Origin: an uncultured Bacteroides sp.
GTDB lineage: Bacteria > Bacteroidota > Bacteroidia > Bacteroidales > Bacteroidaceae
Assembly: GCA_902388495.1 (NCBI GenBank)
Contig: CABMPP010000002.1
Location: forward strand, 220,086-284,085
Reading direction: 5' to 3'
Length of the DNA stretch: 64,000 nucleotides
The notes under the pieces are model-generated. The model was not told the DNA's origin, did not search any database, and worked only from the letters and a program-made list of their open reading frames with translations. The position numbers and the translations under genes were made by a program. Shown one piece after another: positions 44,118 through 53,252 of the stretch (within the stretch, counting starts at the first letter, position 1; each line of letters starts with the position of its first letter).

Positions 44118-45482
44118 ATGAAATCAGAAAACAACCGCATAGAATACAAACTACATCTCACCGATGATTTAGAAAAAGAGGCTGTCGCCTTTTTAAACTA
44201 TAATGAAGGAGGGATTATATACATTGGCGTTCACAAAACAGGAACCCCCATTGGGGTTGAGGATATAGATGGCGAGATGCTAAAAATTAAAGATCGCTTA
44301 AGAAACAACATCATGCCATCTTGCATGGGACTATTCGATGTAGCAATAGAGAACATTGAGTCAAAGGATGTAATCAAAATTACTTTTGCCAGTGGACCGG
44401 AAAAACCATATTATATCAAAAAGCACGGCATGTCGGAGAAAGGTACATTTATACGTGTCGGAACGGCGGCAGAACCTATGCCGGTAAGAATCATCGAATC
44501 ACTATTCTCAAAACGTACCCGAAACTCTATCGGTAAAATCAAGTCATTAAACCAACGTCTCACGTTTGAGCAACTTAAGATATATTATGAAGGTGCCAAT
44601 AAAATACTAAACCAACAATTTCCATCTAATCTTGAATTACTTACAGAAGATGGACAATATAATTATGTAGCTTATCTATTGGCAGATGTAAATGGGATAT
44701 CCATAAAAGTAGCAAAATATGCCGGATTGGATAGAGCAGACTTAATTGAGAATAATGAATACGGTTATTGCTCATTAGTAAAAGCGACAAAAATGGTGCT
44801 GGATAAGATTGAAGTAGAAAACAAGACATTAGCTAAAATTACTCCCAAGGAACGGGAAGAAAAGAAATTATGGAATCCGGTAGCCTTACGTGAAGCTATA
44901 ATCAATGCAATAGTCCACAATGACTATAGCTCGGAAATACCACCTAAATTTGAATTTTTCGATGATCGGCTTGAAATAACCTCTTTTGGCGGTTTGCCAC
45001 AAGGCATTACAGAAAAAGAGTTTTTTGAAGGTTATTCTGTTCCGCGGAATAAAGAATTAATGCGCGTTTTCAGAGATTTAGATTTAGTTGAGCATTTAGG
45101 TTCAGGTGTGCCCCGCATTCTGAGAAGCTATGAAAAAGAATGTTTCAAATTTACAGAAAACTTCTTAAGGATGACCTTCCCAGCCCTTGAACAAGTCACC
45201 CCGCAAGTCACCCCGCAAGTCACCCCGCAAGTCACCCCGCAAGTTGAAGAACTTATTAGAATATTGGACCAAGAGATGAATAGACAAGAAATACAGAATA
45301 AACTAAAGCTATCGGACAGAGAGCATTTCCGGTTAAGTTATCTAAAACCTGCATTAGATTTAGAACTTATCGAAATGACAATACCCGATAAACCTAATAG
45401 TAGCCTACAAAAATACCGCTTGACAAAGAAAGGTGAACTAATAAAAGGCACCAGGAAACAAGAGGGACACACATTCTTCTAA
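44118..45482 (+). CDS. AlbA_2 (Schlafen-like) ATP-binding regulator with winged helix
   Basis: The start at 44118 (MKSENNRIEYKLHLTDDLEKEAVAFLNYNEGG) gives the usual AlbA_2 beginning, with GGIIYIGVHKTGTPIGVED next. The central part matches COG2865 proteins, including NPVALREAIINAIVHNDYS, a GHKL-like helix, and DRLEITSFGGLPQGITEKEF. A (QVTP)4 linker at about residues 359-374 leads to a C-terminal winged-helix (MNRQEIQNKLKLSDREHFR). The product is a predicted DNA- or RNA-binding regulator of unknown target. The gene is clearly more A/T-rich than dus before it, a sign of horizontal acquisition. Confidence 0.85.
   Translation: MKSENNRIEYKLHLTDDLEKEAVAFLNYNEGGIIYIGVHKTGTPIGVEDIDGEMLKIKDRLRNNIMPSCMGLFDVAIENIESKDVIKITFASGPEKPYYIKKHGMSEKGTFIRVGTAAEPMPVRIIESLFSKRTRNSIGKIKSLNQRLTFEQLKIYYEGANKILNQQFPSNLELLTEDGQYNYVAYLLADVNGISIKVAKYAGLDRADLIENNEYGYCSLVKATKMVLDKIEVENKTLAKITPKEREEKKLWNPVALREAIINAIVHNDYSSEIPPKFEFFDDRLEITSFGGLPQGITEKEFFEGYSVPRNKELMRVFRDLDLVEHLGSGVPRILRSYEKECFKFTENFLRMTFPALEQVTPQVTPQVTPQVTPQVEELIRILDQEMNRQEIQNKLKLSDREHFRLSYLKPALDLELIEMTIPDKPNSSLQKYRLTKKGELIKGTRKQEGHTFF
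45192..45239 (+). repeat. Four perfect 12-bp tandem repeats in coding sequence
   Basis: CAAGTCACCCCG is repeated four times without a mismatch inside the AlbA_2 gene, encoding (Gln-Val-Thr-Pro)4. Unit length is a multiple of three, so slippage would change linker length but not frame. Confidence 0.9.
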
Positions 45483-45592
45483 AGCCCTTTATTACGAGCG
45501 GTTTCCCCAACGTAATCCTCCGGAATATAAAGGAGAAACAGAGGAACATAATGTCCTAAATGCAGCTTTCCCCTATCTGTTTTGTCTCTTTG

Positions 45593-45708
45593 CCTTATCC
45601 GTTTCTTCGTCCTTGGGCTCGAGGCTGTTCGGGGGACGGTTGCGGGCTGTACAGCCCTCGTATGGGAACCGTTCGGCCCACAGCCGAGGGACAAAGAAAC
45701 AGATAAGG
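45593..45708. repeat. Symmetric 116-bp imperfect inverted repeat
   Basis: The element is centred on the perfect palindrome GGGCTGTACAGCCC (45644-45657). Outer arms match as CCTTATCCGTTTCTTCGTCC on the left against GGACAAAGAAACAGATAAGG on the right, equidistant from the centre. A second inverted repeat, ACAAAAGAACAT / ATGTTCTTTTGT (45783-45794 and 45823-45834), lies nearby. Together they occupy the front half of the 750-base gap 45483-46234, where I see no convincing gene. Confidence 0.6.
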
Positions 45709-46027
45709 GCGAAGGGGATTATGCACAAGGCTGAAGGACAAAACTGACAAAGCAGATGCGTATTCTTCTTTAGGACAGAAGAACAAAAGAACATACTTAG
45801 CATCATTCCTTCTTCTGTTCTTATGTTCTTTTGTCTATCTGTTTCGGTTCAGAAATGCAGAGGTAAACGCCGAAAAGCCCTATATTTCGTGTTAATAGAT
45901 GTTATTTAGCCACGTTTGTAGAAAGCTTGCAAGGAGAGAGTATAACAACTGTATATAAGCGAGTTACAATAAGAACATGTTAAATATTAGTCTCAAAAAG
46001 CGTGCTGGTAACCATTTACCGTCACGC

Positions 46028-46051
46028 TACCAACACGCTTACCAACACGCA
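46028..46051. repeat. Short tandem repeat TACCAACACGCT/A
   Basis: Two adjacent 12-bp copies (46028-46039 and 46040-46051), with a related inverted copy GCGTGCTGGTA ending near 46010. They lie in the A/T-rich gap before the DUF4143 gene. No function is evident. Confidence 0.5.
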
Positions 46052-46165
46052 TTAATATCATGGTAATCAATTGACTACATACAAGAGTGACGGAGTGTTG
46101 GAGATAACATCAAAAACATTCATTTAAGAAAAAGAACCAGGTGCTCAATATTTCCCGTCACTTTC

Positions 46166-46196
46166 TTTGCAAAAGAGAAAAGAAAGCGTATTTTTG
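46166..46196 (+). promoter_or_regulatory. Bacteroides-type promoter of the DUF4143 ATPase gene
   Basis: TTTG (46166-46169), 19 bases, and TATTTTTG (46189-46196) match the consensus. The ATG is 38 bases further on. Confidence 0.7.
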
Positions 46197-46234
46197 TCTT
46201 TGCAAGAAAGAAACATTTCGAAGAAACTGTCTTT

Positions 46235-47536
46235 ATGAAGAAGAAAGAACTGCTAAAACAACTGATTGCGAGCTTCCAGCATTCAGTGCCGATGGAAGTT
46301 TATCCGCGTGAACTGAAATTGCCGACAGACAGCGGAAAGATTATCACAGTACCGGGAGTCCGCCGTTGTGGTAAGTCCTCTCTATTTCTATTAGTTATCA
46401 ACCAATTGCTTACCGAGAAGCACATCCGAAAGGAACAGATACTGTTCTTAAACTTCGATGACGAACGTCTGCAATTCAATGCTGAGAACCTGGACGAGAT
46501 ATTACAAGCCTATCGTGAATTATACCCTGACATTCCTCTGAAAGATGCCTATCTCTTTTTTGATGAAATACAGATGGCAAAAGACTGGCAGCAATTTGTA
46601 CGCAGAATCTACGAACAAGAATGCAAACATATCTTCATTACAGGCAGCAACTCGCGTATGCTTTCTTCCGAACTTTCGACTTCTCTGCGTGGACGGACTT
46701 TGCAATATGAAGAATTCCCTCTTTCATTCCGGGAATACTGCTCGTTCAAAGGGATAGATACTAACTTTTATATTCCCGAACATCGGGCACGCATCACCAA
46801 TGCTTTCAAGGAATACCTGCATCAAGGTGCTTTTCCTGAAGTTGTGCTTGCCGCTCCCCTACTGAAAGAGCGTATCTTACAAGAGTATTTCTTCGTCATG
46901 CTATACAAAGACTTGGTAGAACGGTATGAGATAAAGAACCCCGAACCGGTACGATACTTCATTAAAAGAGTAATGAGCAATCTGACAAAACCTACCTCTA
47001 TCAATCGTATCTACAACGAACTGAAATCCCAAGGCGTCAGCATCGGAAAGAATACGTTGTACGATGTGATAGTACAAACCGAATCTATCTATTTGTTCTT
47101 CGCACTGACTAAATATGAACCTTCGCTCGTCAAAGAAAGCAGTGGCGACAAGAAGTATTACTGTATTGACAACGGGCTGCGTTCCGTCTTGCTCAATCCC
47201 CAAAGTGAAGACAACGGAAAGTTGTTGGAAAATGCGGTTTACCTGCATCTGCGCCGGAATCTGTCGGTAGAAGCCGGTCTGCATTATTACAAAGGTAAGA
47301 AGGAGTGCGACTTTGTGCAGACTTCTCATGGAGAGGTAATCCACCTGATTCAAGTGACCTACTCTCTCCATGATGAAGACACGCGCGCCCGTGAAGTGGA
47401 AAGTATTCTGGAAGCTGCACAAGCTACGGGATGCCGCGATTTGCTTATTCTTACTTTAGAAGAAGAGGAAGAAATAGAGAAAGGCAACCATACCATCCGG
47501 GTACTTCCCGTTTGGAAGTGGATGCTGGCAGAGTAA
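46235..47536 (+). CDS. AAA-family ATPase with C-terminal DUF4143 domain
   Basis: 433 residues. Walker A is GVRRCGKSSLF and Walker B is AYLFFDEIQM, followed by sensor-like FITGSNSRMLS and SLRGRTLQYEEFPLSFREYC, all standard for the AAA_14/DUF4143 family. The C-terminal half has YEPSLVKESSGDKKYYCIDNGLR and GKKECDFVQTSHGEVIHLIQV, a PD-(D/E)XK-like DUF4143 fold. These ATPases are abundant in Bacteroides and have no settled function; some behave as mobile or toxin-linked genes. It follows a 750-base noncoding stretch rich in inverted repeats and ends 6 bases from the convergent PAP2 gene. Confidence 0.92.
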   Translation: MKKKELLKQLIASFQHSVPMEVYPRELKLPTDSGKIITVPGVRRCGKSSLFLLVINQLLTEKHIRKEQILFLNFDDERLQFNAENLDEILQAYRELYPDIPLKDAYLFFDEIQMAKDWQQFVRRIYEQECKHIFITGSNSRMLSSELSTSLRGRTLQYEEFPLSFREYCSFKGIDTNFYIPEHRARITNAFKEYLHQGAFPEVVLAAPLLKERILQEYFFVMLYKDLVERYEIKNPEPVRYFIKRVMSNLTKPTSINRIYNELKSQGVSIGKNTLYDVIVQTESIYLFFALTKYEPSLVKESSGDKKYYCIDNGLRSVLLNPQSEDNGKLLENAVYLHLRRNLSVEAGLHYYKGKKECDFVQTSHGEVIHLIQVTYSLHDEDTRAREVESILEAAQATGCRDLLILTLEEEEEIEKGNHTIRVLPVWKWMLAE

Positions 47537-47542
47537 GTACCG

Positions 47543-48508
47543 TCATTTGAACATCGGCTGCGCAAACCAGCGCTTAAACATCCACGTAGCCACCATATAG
47601 AGCAAGAAGGCGGAGAGGAAACCGGCAATGGCATCAATCAGATAATGCGCCTGGATGTACACCGTAGCACCGCAAAGCAGCAGATAGAAAGGAAACAGGC
47701 AAGCAAACAAACGTCGGTTGCCACGCCACGCCATAATCATCAGGATGGTAGATATGCCGACATGCGAACTGGGAAAAGCCGCCGTAGGACGCTCACCCAC
47801 CTGCTGGGAACCTTCTACCAGGTTGTAAAAGAAGCCATGCTCATATCCGGGTCCCGGAAGAAGCTCCTGGTGATGATGGAAATAATCGCCGATAGAAGGG
47901 AATATGCCCCGCGCCACATTATCGTCGCCGATGGCGGGGAAATAGAATTGCGGCCCGGCAACCGGAACGAAGATATAAATCAGATAATAGATAAAGAAAG
48001 CGGTGACAATGACGAACGACACCTTCTCGAACAACTCGAAACGGCAGAAGAAGTACCATAGCACCACCACCAGAATCATCGGATAATAAGAGAAGTACCC
48101 CAGATTGAACGGCTCGCTCACCCACATCTGCGGGAGTTTGGCACAGAACCACACCGCCGGTTGTCCGCCGAATATCCATTGCTCCGCCGAAGCAAAGACA
48201 TGGTCGAGATTGGGGAAGATCCGGTTGAACTCGAACGTATCGGGATACCAATAGGAAAGCAAGGACATCTGAATGGCTATGCGCACAAAAGCGGAGAACT
48301 TGCAAGGCGCCAGGCGGTAAAGATACATCAGCAGGAACGTCATACCGGCAATCACGGCACGGTCGATGAGCATCTGCAACGGATGGTCCATCTCCTGAAA
48401 GAGAAACAGAATGAGAATCGAAGTCAACAGATTGTATATCAGTGTTATCTTCTCAACTGCAAAAAGCCCTTTGCGGGTTTCTACCTTTTTAAATAAATCT
48501 AAAGCCAT
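47543..48508 (-). CDS. PAP2-family membrane phosphatase/transferase (inositol-phosphorylceramide-synthase-like)
   Basis: 321 residues, about seven transmembrane helices. PAP2 catalytic motifs are GERPTAAFPSSHVGIS (SxxH-type with the catalytic His) and QAHYLIDAIAG (HxxxD). The long N-terminal half and the periplasmic loop resemble the AUR1/IPC-synthase-type subgroup found in Bacteroidetes, which can make phosphosphingolipids, but acting as an undecaprenyl or lipid phosphatase is equally possible. It overlaps the preceding epimerase gene by 10 bases, so the three minus-strand genes CDF-epimerase-PAP2 form an operon. Confidence 0.85.
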   Translation of the reverse strand: MALDLFKKVETRKGLFAVEKITLIYNLLTSILILFLFQEMDHPLQMLIDRAVIAGMTFLLMYLYRLAPCKFSAFVRIAIQMSLLSYWYPDTFEFNRIFPNLDHVFASAEQWIFGGQPAVWFCAKLPQMWVSEPFNLGYFSYYPMILVVVLWYFFCRFELFEKVSFVIVTAFFIYYLIYIFVPVAGPQFYFPAIGDDNVARGIFPSIGDYFHHHQELLPGPGYEHGFFYNLVEGSQQVGERPTAAFPSSHVGISTILMIMAWRGNRRLFACLFPFYLLLCGATVYIQAHYLIDAIAGFLSAFLLYMVATWMFKRWFAQPMFK

Positions 48509-49506
48509 CCTTCTTCCTTATACCAGGCGATTGTTTCCTTTACTCCCCGTTCCAAATCGTACTCAGGATGGTAACCCAGCTCCTTGACGGCCGGAGTAAT
48601 GTCACATTGCCAGTTGCGTTGTTTCATTATTCTATACTTGTCCGAATTGAGCGTACTGGTTTTGTTCTGCCGCTTCGCCCAGAATTCAGCGAGCAAAGAT
48701 ACTAACTTTAAAACAATTAACGGACATCTGAAGCGAATAACAAACGGATTGCCCAATTCTTTTCGTATCAAGTCGGAGAATGTACGGCTCTGATACACCT
48801 TTCCGTCTGCCAGGAAGTAGGCGCGGCGAACCACTTTCTTTTCGATGCCGAGGAAGACGGCCTGCACGATGTCTTTGACATATACAAACGTGAGATCCTG
48901 GCGACGGAAGCCGACAGACAGGTCCGTATGTTTTTTGATGGATTTCGCCATCAGGTAGTAATCTTTCTCGCGTGGCCCGTACACTCCCGTGGGGCGATAG
49001 ATGACGTATGGAAAGCCGGGGATGCTTTGCAGATAAAGTTCCGTCTTCAGTTTGCTGAGCCCGTAGGCCGTATTTGGAAGGGGGACATCGCTTTCCGAAA
49101 TCGGTTCGTAGTCCTTCTCGCGAACGGGGCCGAATACACTCAGCGTGCTGACGAAGATGAATTGCTTGGGTATCATGTTCAACTCTCTCAACGTATCTAC
49201 GAAGTATTTCGTCTGAAGGAAGTTCACCCGGTCGAATTCGTTCTTGTCCAGACACTTGGTGACACCGGCGCAATGGACGATGTAATCGAACTTGTTGTAA
49301 GTCCCCTTATGCCCGGAAAGCTGGGCGCGGAGTTCGTTGGGATGGGCAAAGTCCAGTTCAAGGATATGTATCTTGCGGTTCTTCAGATACTCGCGGCTAC
49401 TGGACGAACGAATGCCCGCCCACACACCAAACTTGCGCTTCAACGCTTCTTCCACGATGAAACTCCCGATAAATCCACTTGCTCCTGTAATTAAGATACT
49501 TTCCAT
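48499..49506 (-). CDS. NAD-dependent epimerase/dehydratase family protein (extended SDR)
   Basis: 335 residues. The N-terminal glycine motif is ILITGASGFIGSFIV. The catalytic Tyr/Lys pair lies in NTAYGLSKLKTELYL, with the Ser in FVSTLSVFGPV. The pattern DYIVHCAGVTKC and YRPTGVYGPREKDYY matches extended short-chain dehydrogenases such as sugar epimerases and sterol- or ceramide-type oxidoreductases. The substrate is not evident. Tight coupling to the PAP2 gene suggests a shared lipid or polyprenyl-linked pathway (inference). It starts 2 bases after the transporter gene ends. Confidence 0.9.
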   Translation of the reverse strand: MESILITGASGFIGSFIVEEALKRKFGVWAGIRSSSSREYLKNRKIHILELDFAHPNELRAQLSGHKGTYNKFDYIVHCAGVTKCLDKNEFDRVNFLQTKYFVDTLRELNMIPKQFIFVSTLSVFGPVREKDYEPISESDVPLPNTAYGLSKLKTELYLQSIPGFPYVIYRPTGVYGPREKDYYLMAKSIKKHTDLSVGFRRQDLTFVYVKDIVQAVFLGIEKKVVRRAYFLADGKVYQSRTFSDLIRKELGNPFVIRFRCPLIVLKLVSLLAEFWAKRQNKTSTLNSDKYRIMKQRNWQCDITPAVKELGYHPEYDLERGVKETIAWYKEEGWL

Positions 49507-49508
49507 GA

Positions 49509-50423
49509 TTACTTCGTTGGTTCTACATGAATACTGACAAGCGTGCTCCGTCCGAATTGCTCTCTCAACTTGTCTTCAATCGCCGTTGCCGTGCGGTGGG
49601 CTTCCTCCAATGATATCTTGCCGTCCATGCGCACATGCACCTCGATGGCGCAATAACTACCGATACGCCGGGTACGGAGATTATGAGGCGAACTGACACC
49701 GGGAAAAGACAGAATCGTTTCCTTCATCCTGTTCTCCATCTCGGCAGGTAGCGACTTTTCCAGCAACTCATCTACACAAGGAATCAGTAACTGCACAGCC
49801 ACTTTCATAATGAAGAAGCTGACTATCACCGCCGCCGCCGGATCCAGCACCCGCCAATGACTGCCCAGAAGAATGGCTCCGCCGATACCGATTGCCGTAC
49901 CTATGGACGAAAGCGCATCACTCCGGTGATGCCACGCATTGGCTATGACCGCCTGCGAGTTCAACTTCTTTCCCTTGAATACGGTATATTGATAAAGCGC
50001 TTCTTTGAAAACGATGGAAACAAGTGCAGCCACCAGCGCCAGCATACCGGGCTCCTGCAAAGATCCACCCCGCAGGAAGCGGTAGATGGACGAAGCTCCG
50101 TTCCAGAAGATGCCAAATCCCACAAACAACAAGAAGATGCCGATAATGGCGGTTGCCAACGTCTCGTACTTGCCATGTCCATAGTCGTGGTTTTCATCTT
50201 CAGGCTTGGCGGATATGCGCACGAATACAATGACGATGATATCCGTAACAAAGTCCGACAAAGAGTGGACGGCATCTGCCAGCATAGCGGCACTATGCCC
50301 TGCAATACCTGCAAAAAACTTAAAAACAAGCAACAGGAAGTTTACGATACTCCCCACTATTGTCACCCGGTAAATACCTTTTTCACGTAGGATGTCTTCT
50401 TGGTTCATGGCTTGCATTTTCAT
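49509..50423 (-). CDS. Cation diffusion facilitator family metal transporter
   Basis: The start at 50423 (MKMQAMNQEDILREKGIYRVTIVG) follows a -7 box at 50446-50453, excluding the longer frame. About 304 residues with six transmembrane helices. The metal site of TM2 is in MLADAVHSLSDFVTDIIV and that of TM5 in ANAWHHRSDALSSIG (HxxxD pattern). The cytoplasmic C-terminal domain (VSSPHNLRTRRIGSYCAIEVHVRMDG) has the ferredoxin-like fold. It exports Zn, Fe or Mn in exchange for protons; the metal cannot be chosen by eye. It is the first gene of the CDF-epimerase-PAP2 operon. Confidence 0.93.
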   Translation of the reverse strand: MKMQAMNQEDILREKGIYRVTIVGSIVNFLLLVFKFFAGIAGHSAAMLADAVHSLSDFVTDIIVIVFVRISAKPEDENHDYGHGKYETLATAIIGIFLLFVGFGIFWNGASSIYRFLRGGSLQEPGMLALVAALVSIVFKEALYQYTVFKGKKLNSQAVIANAWHHRSDALSSIGTAIGIGGAILLGSHWRVLDPAAAVIVSFFIMKVAVQLLIPCVDELLEKSLPAEMENRMKETILSFPGVSSPHNLRTRRIGSYCAIEVHVRMDGKISLEEAHRTATAIEDKLREQFGRSTLVSIHVEPTK

Positions 50424-50581
50424 GTTGCTTTTTGCTAAGTCGCTGCAAATATAGTACATAAATCTGTTACGTGTAGCCGTTCTTCCATTATTTTGAGTCT
50501 GATAAGAACATTTTGGGGAAAGATTGAACTACCGAAAACATTTATTTGTTTACTTTGCAGGAGAAGAAATACATTATCATT

Positions 50582-52729
50582 ATGGCCAAGAAGAAAGAAA
50601 AGAAAGCCGGCAAACGCATGAAGAAGAAAGAGCTTGTTGCCGCCCTTATGGAGTTTTTCCATTCGAAAACCGACGAAGTTATGTCCCTGAAATACATTTT
50701 CGAGCAACTGCACCTCACCACGCATCCCCTGAAGATGCTATGCATGGACATCTTGTCCGAACTCTCGATGGACGACTACATCACGGAAGTAGATAAAAAT
50801 AAATACAAGCTCAACAACCACGGCGTAGAAATGACCGGCACCTTCCAGCGCAAGAGCAACGGAAAGAACTCCTTCATCCCCGAAGGCGGCGGCGACCCGA
50901 TATTCATCGCCGAACGCAACTCGGCACACGCCATGAACAACGACCGTGTGCGCATCGCCTTCTACGCCAAACGCCGCGGACGCGAAGCCGAAGGCGAAGT
51001 AATCGAAATACTGGAACGAGCCAACGACACCTTTGTAGGCACGCTCGAAGTAGCCAAATCGTACGCCTTCCTCGTTACTGAGAACCGTACGCTCGCCAAC
51101 GATATCTTTATCCCCAAAGAAAAGCTGAAAGGCGGAAAGACAGGCGACAAAGCCATCGTCAAAGTAGTAGAATGGCCCGATAAAGCCAAGAACCCCATCG
51201 GCCAGGTGATCGACATCCTGGGCCGTGCCGGAGACAATACCACCGAGATGCACGCCATCCTCGCCGAATTCGGCCTACCCTACGTCTACCCCGCCGCCGT
51301 AGAGAAAGCCGCCGACAAGATACCTGCCGAGATCTCCGCCGAAGAAATAGCCCAGCGCGAAGACTTCCGCGGCGTCACCACCTTCACCATCGACCCCAAG
51401 GATGCCAAGGACTTTGATGACGCCCTCTCCATCCGACGGCTGAAAGACGGACTGTGGGAAGTAGGCGTACACATTGCCGACGTCACCCACTACGTGAAAG
51501 AAGGAGGCATCATCGACAAGGAAGCCGAAAAACGCGCAACGTCCGTTTATCTGGTAGACCGCACCATCCCCATGTTGCCCGAACGGCTCTGCAACTTCAT
51601 CTGCTCCCTCCGCCCCGACGAAGAAAAACTGGCCTACTCCGTCATCTTCGAAATCACGGAGAAGGGAGAGGTGAAGAACTCGCGCGTAGTACATACGGTC
51701 ATCAAGAGCGACCGCCGCTTCACCTACGAAGAGGCGCAGGAGATTATCGAAACCGGACGGGGAGACTTCAAGGAAGAAGTGCTTCAGCTGGACAAGCTCG
51801 CCAAGATACTCCGCGAAAACCGCTTCAAGGCAGGCGCCATCAACTTCGACCGCTACGAAGTGAAGTTCGAGATAGACGAGAAGGGCAAACCCGTCAGCGT
51901 CTACTTCAAAGTATCGAAGGATGCCAACAAGCTGGTAGAAGAATTCATGTTGCTTGCCAACCGCACCGTAGCCGAGAAGATAGGCCGCGTGCCCAAAGGC
52001 AAGAAAGCCAAAGTATTACCTTATCGTATCCACGACCTTCCCGACCCGGAGAAGCTGGACAACCTCGCCCAATTCATCGCCCGCTTCGGCTACAAGCTAC
52101 GCACCGGCGGAACAAAGACGGACGTTTCCAAGTCCATCAACCATCTGCTGGACGATATCCAAGGGAAAAAAGAAGAGAACCTGATAGAAACCGTCTCCAT
52201 CCGCGCCATGCAGAAGGCACGCTACTCCGTGCATAACATCGGGCATTACGGACTGGCATTCGACTATTATACGCACTTCACCTCGCCCATCCGCCGCTTC
52301 CCCGATATGATGGTGCACCGCCTGCTCACCAAGTACCTCGACCAGGGCGGCCGTAGCGTGTCCGAACAGAAGTACGAGGCACTCTGCGAGCACAGCAGCT
52401 CCATGGAGCAGATAGCGGCCAATGCCGAACGTGCTTCCATCAAGTACAAGCAAGTAGAATTCATGATGGAACACCTGGGACAGACCTACGACGGCGTCAT
52501 CTCCGGCGTAACGGAGTGGGGACTCTATGTAGAACTGAACGAGAACAAGTGCGAAGGCATGATTCCTATCCGCGACCTGGACGACGATTACTACGAGTTC
52601 GACGAAAAGAACTATTGCCTGCGCGGACGCCGCAAGAACCGCACCTACAGCTTGGGAGACGCCATCACGATCAAGGTGGCACGCGCCAATCTGGAGAAGA
52701 AGCAGTTGGACTTTGCACTGGTGGAATAG
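50582..52729 (+). CDS. rnr: Ribonuclease R
   Basis: The start at 50582 (MAKKKEKKAGKRMKKKELV) gives 715 residues. The order is a Lys-rich N-terminus, winged-helix-like domain (FEQLHLTTHPLKMLC), cold-shock domains (GTFQRKSNGKNSFIPE), the RNB domain with FTIDPKDAKDFDDALSIRRL carrying the catalytic aspartates, HYGLAFDYYTHFTSPIRRFPDM, and a C-terminal S1 domain (GVISGVTEWGLYVELNENKCEG). It is a processive 3'-5' exoribonuclease that unwinds structured RNA. The Lys-rich tail seen in E. coli is absent. The flavin-like gene follows after 20 bases. Confidence 0.96.
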   Translation: MAKKKEKKAGKRMKKKELVAALMEFFHSKTDEVMSLKYIFEQLHLTTHPLKMLCMDILSELSMDDYITEVDKNKYKLNNHGVEMTGTFQRKSNGKNSFIPEGGGDPIFIAERNSAHAMNNDRVRIAFYAKRRGREAEGEVIEILERANDTFVGTLEVAKSYAFLVTENRTLANDIFIPKEKLKGGKTGDKAIVKVVEWPDKAKNPIGQVIDILGRAGDNTTEMHAILAEFGLPYVYPAAVEKAADKIPAEISAEEIAQREDFRGVTTFTIDPKDAKDFDDALSIRRLKDGLWEVGVHIADVTHYVKEGGIIDKEAEKRATSVYLVDRTIPMLPERLCNFICSLRPDEEKLAYSVIFEITEKGEVKNSRVVHTVIKSDRRFTYEEAQEIIETGRGDFKEEVLQLDKLAKILRENRFKAGAINFDRYEVKFEIDEKGKPVSVYFKVSKDANKLVEEFMLLANRTVAEKIGRVPKGKKAKVLPYRIHDLPDPEKLDNLAQFIARFGYKLRTGGTKTDVSKSINHLLDDIQGKKEENLIETVSIRAMQKARYSVHNIGHYGLAFDYYTHFTSPIRRFPDMMVHRLLTKYLDQGGRSVSEQKYEALCEHSSSMEQIAANAERASIKYKQVEFMMEHLGQTYDGVISGVTEWGLYVELNENKCEGMIPIRDLDDDYYEFDEKNYCLRGRRKNRTYSLGDAITIKVARANLEKKQLDFALVE

Positions 52730-52749
52730 ACGTACCTTTAATTTATCTT

Positions 52750-53226
52750 ATGAAGACAATCACTATTACAGACCCTGCACAAATAAAAGAGATCATCAAC
52801 AAATGCCCCTATTGCATGGTCGGCATTACCGACGCGGAAGGCAATCCGTACGTAGTCCCCATGAACTTTGCCTACGAGGACGGAGTGATTTACCTGCACT
52901 CCGGTCCCGAAGGCAGCAAGATAGAATGGGCAACGTTTCACCCCCGGGTATGTATCACCTTCTGCGAAGGACACGAGTTGGTGTATATGCACAAGCAAGT
53001 GGCATGCAGCTACAGCATGAAGTCGCGTAGCGTCATTTGCCGCGGCAAAGTACATTTCATCGAGGATATGGAAGAAAAACGCCAGGTGCTCGATATCCTT
53101 ATGAAGCAATACACGGAGAATGAATGCAGATATGCCGAACCTGCCTTGCGCAACGTAAAAATTTGGGAAGTGAAGATAGAGGAAATGACGTGCCGATCGT
53201 TCGGACTACGCCCGAGCGAAGTCTAA
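52750..53226 (+). CDS. Pyridoxamine 5'-phosphate oxidase-like flavin protein
   Basis: 158 residues. The split-barrel of the PNPOx-like family is visible: KCPYCMVGITDAEGNPYVVPMNFAYEDGVIYLHSG, then GSKIEWATFHPRVCITFCEGHEL and SYSMKSRSVICRGKVHFIED. These proteins are close to the NimA group (5-nitroimidazole reductases) and general FMN-binding family, often with a His or Cys near the flavin. Activity is not predictable. It is probably co-transcribed with rnr. A MITE-like element begins 26 bases downstream. Confidence 0.85.
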   Translation: MKTITITDPAQIKEIINKCPYCMVGITDAEGNPYVVPMNFAYEDGVIYLHSGPEGSKIEWATFHPRVCITFCEGHELVYMHKQVACSYSMKSRSVICRGKVHFIEDMEEKRQVLDILMKQYTENECRYAEPALRNVKIWEVKIEEMTCRSFGLRPSEV

Positions 53227-53252
53227 AAGCGTGCTACCATTATCTGTTAGTT

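Noticed and set aside
45601..45700. tRNA-like fold around GGGCTGTACAGCCC
   Set aside because: No T-loop (GTTCRANNC) or anticodon-stem arrangement; the symmetry is that of a simple palindrome.
45479..45806. Small minus-strand frames in the gap after the AlbA_2 gene
   Set aside because: They fall within imperfect inverted repeats, lack ribosome sites and show no protein-like pattern.
44118..47536. Anti-phage defence island
   Set aside because: AlbA_2 and DUF4143 ATPases alone are not diagnostic of a defence system, and no nuclease, toxin or reverse transcriptase partner is present.
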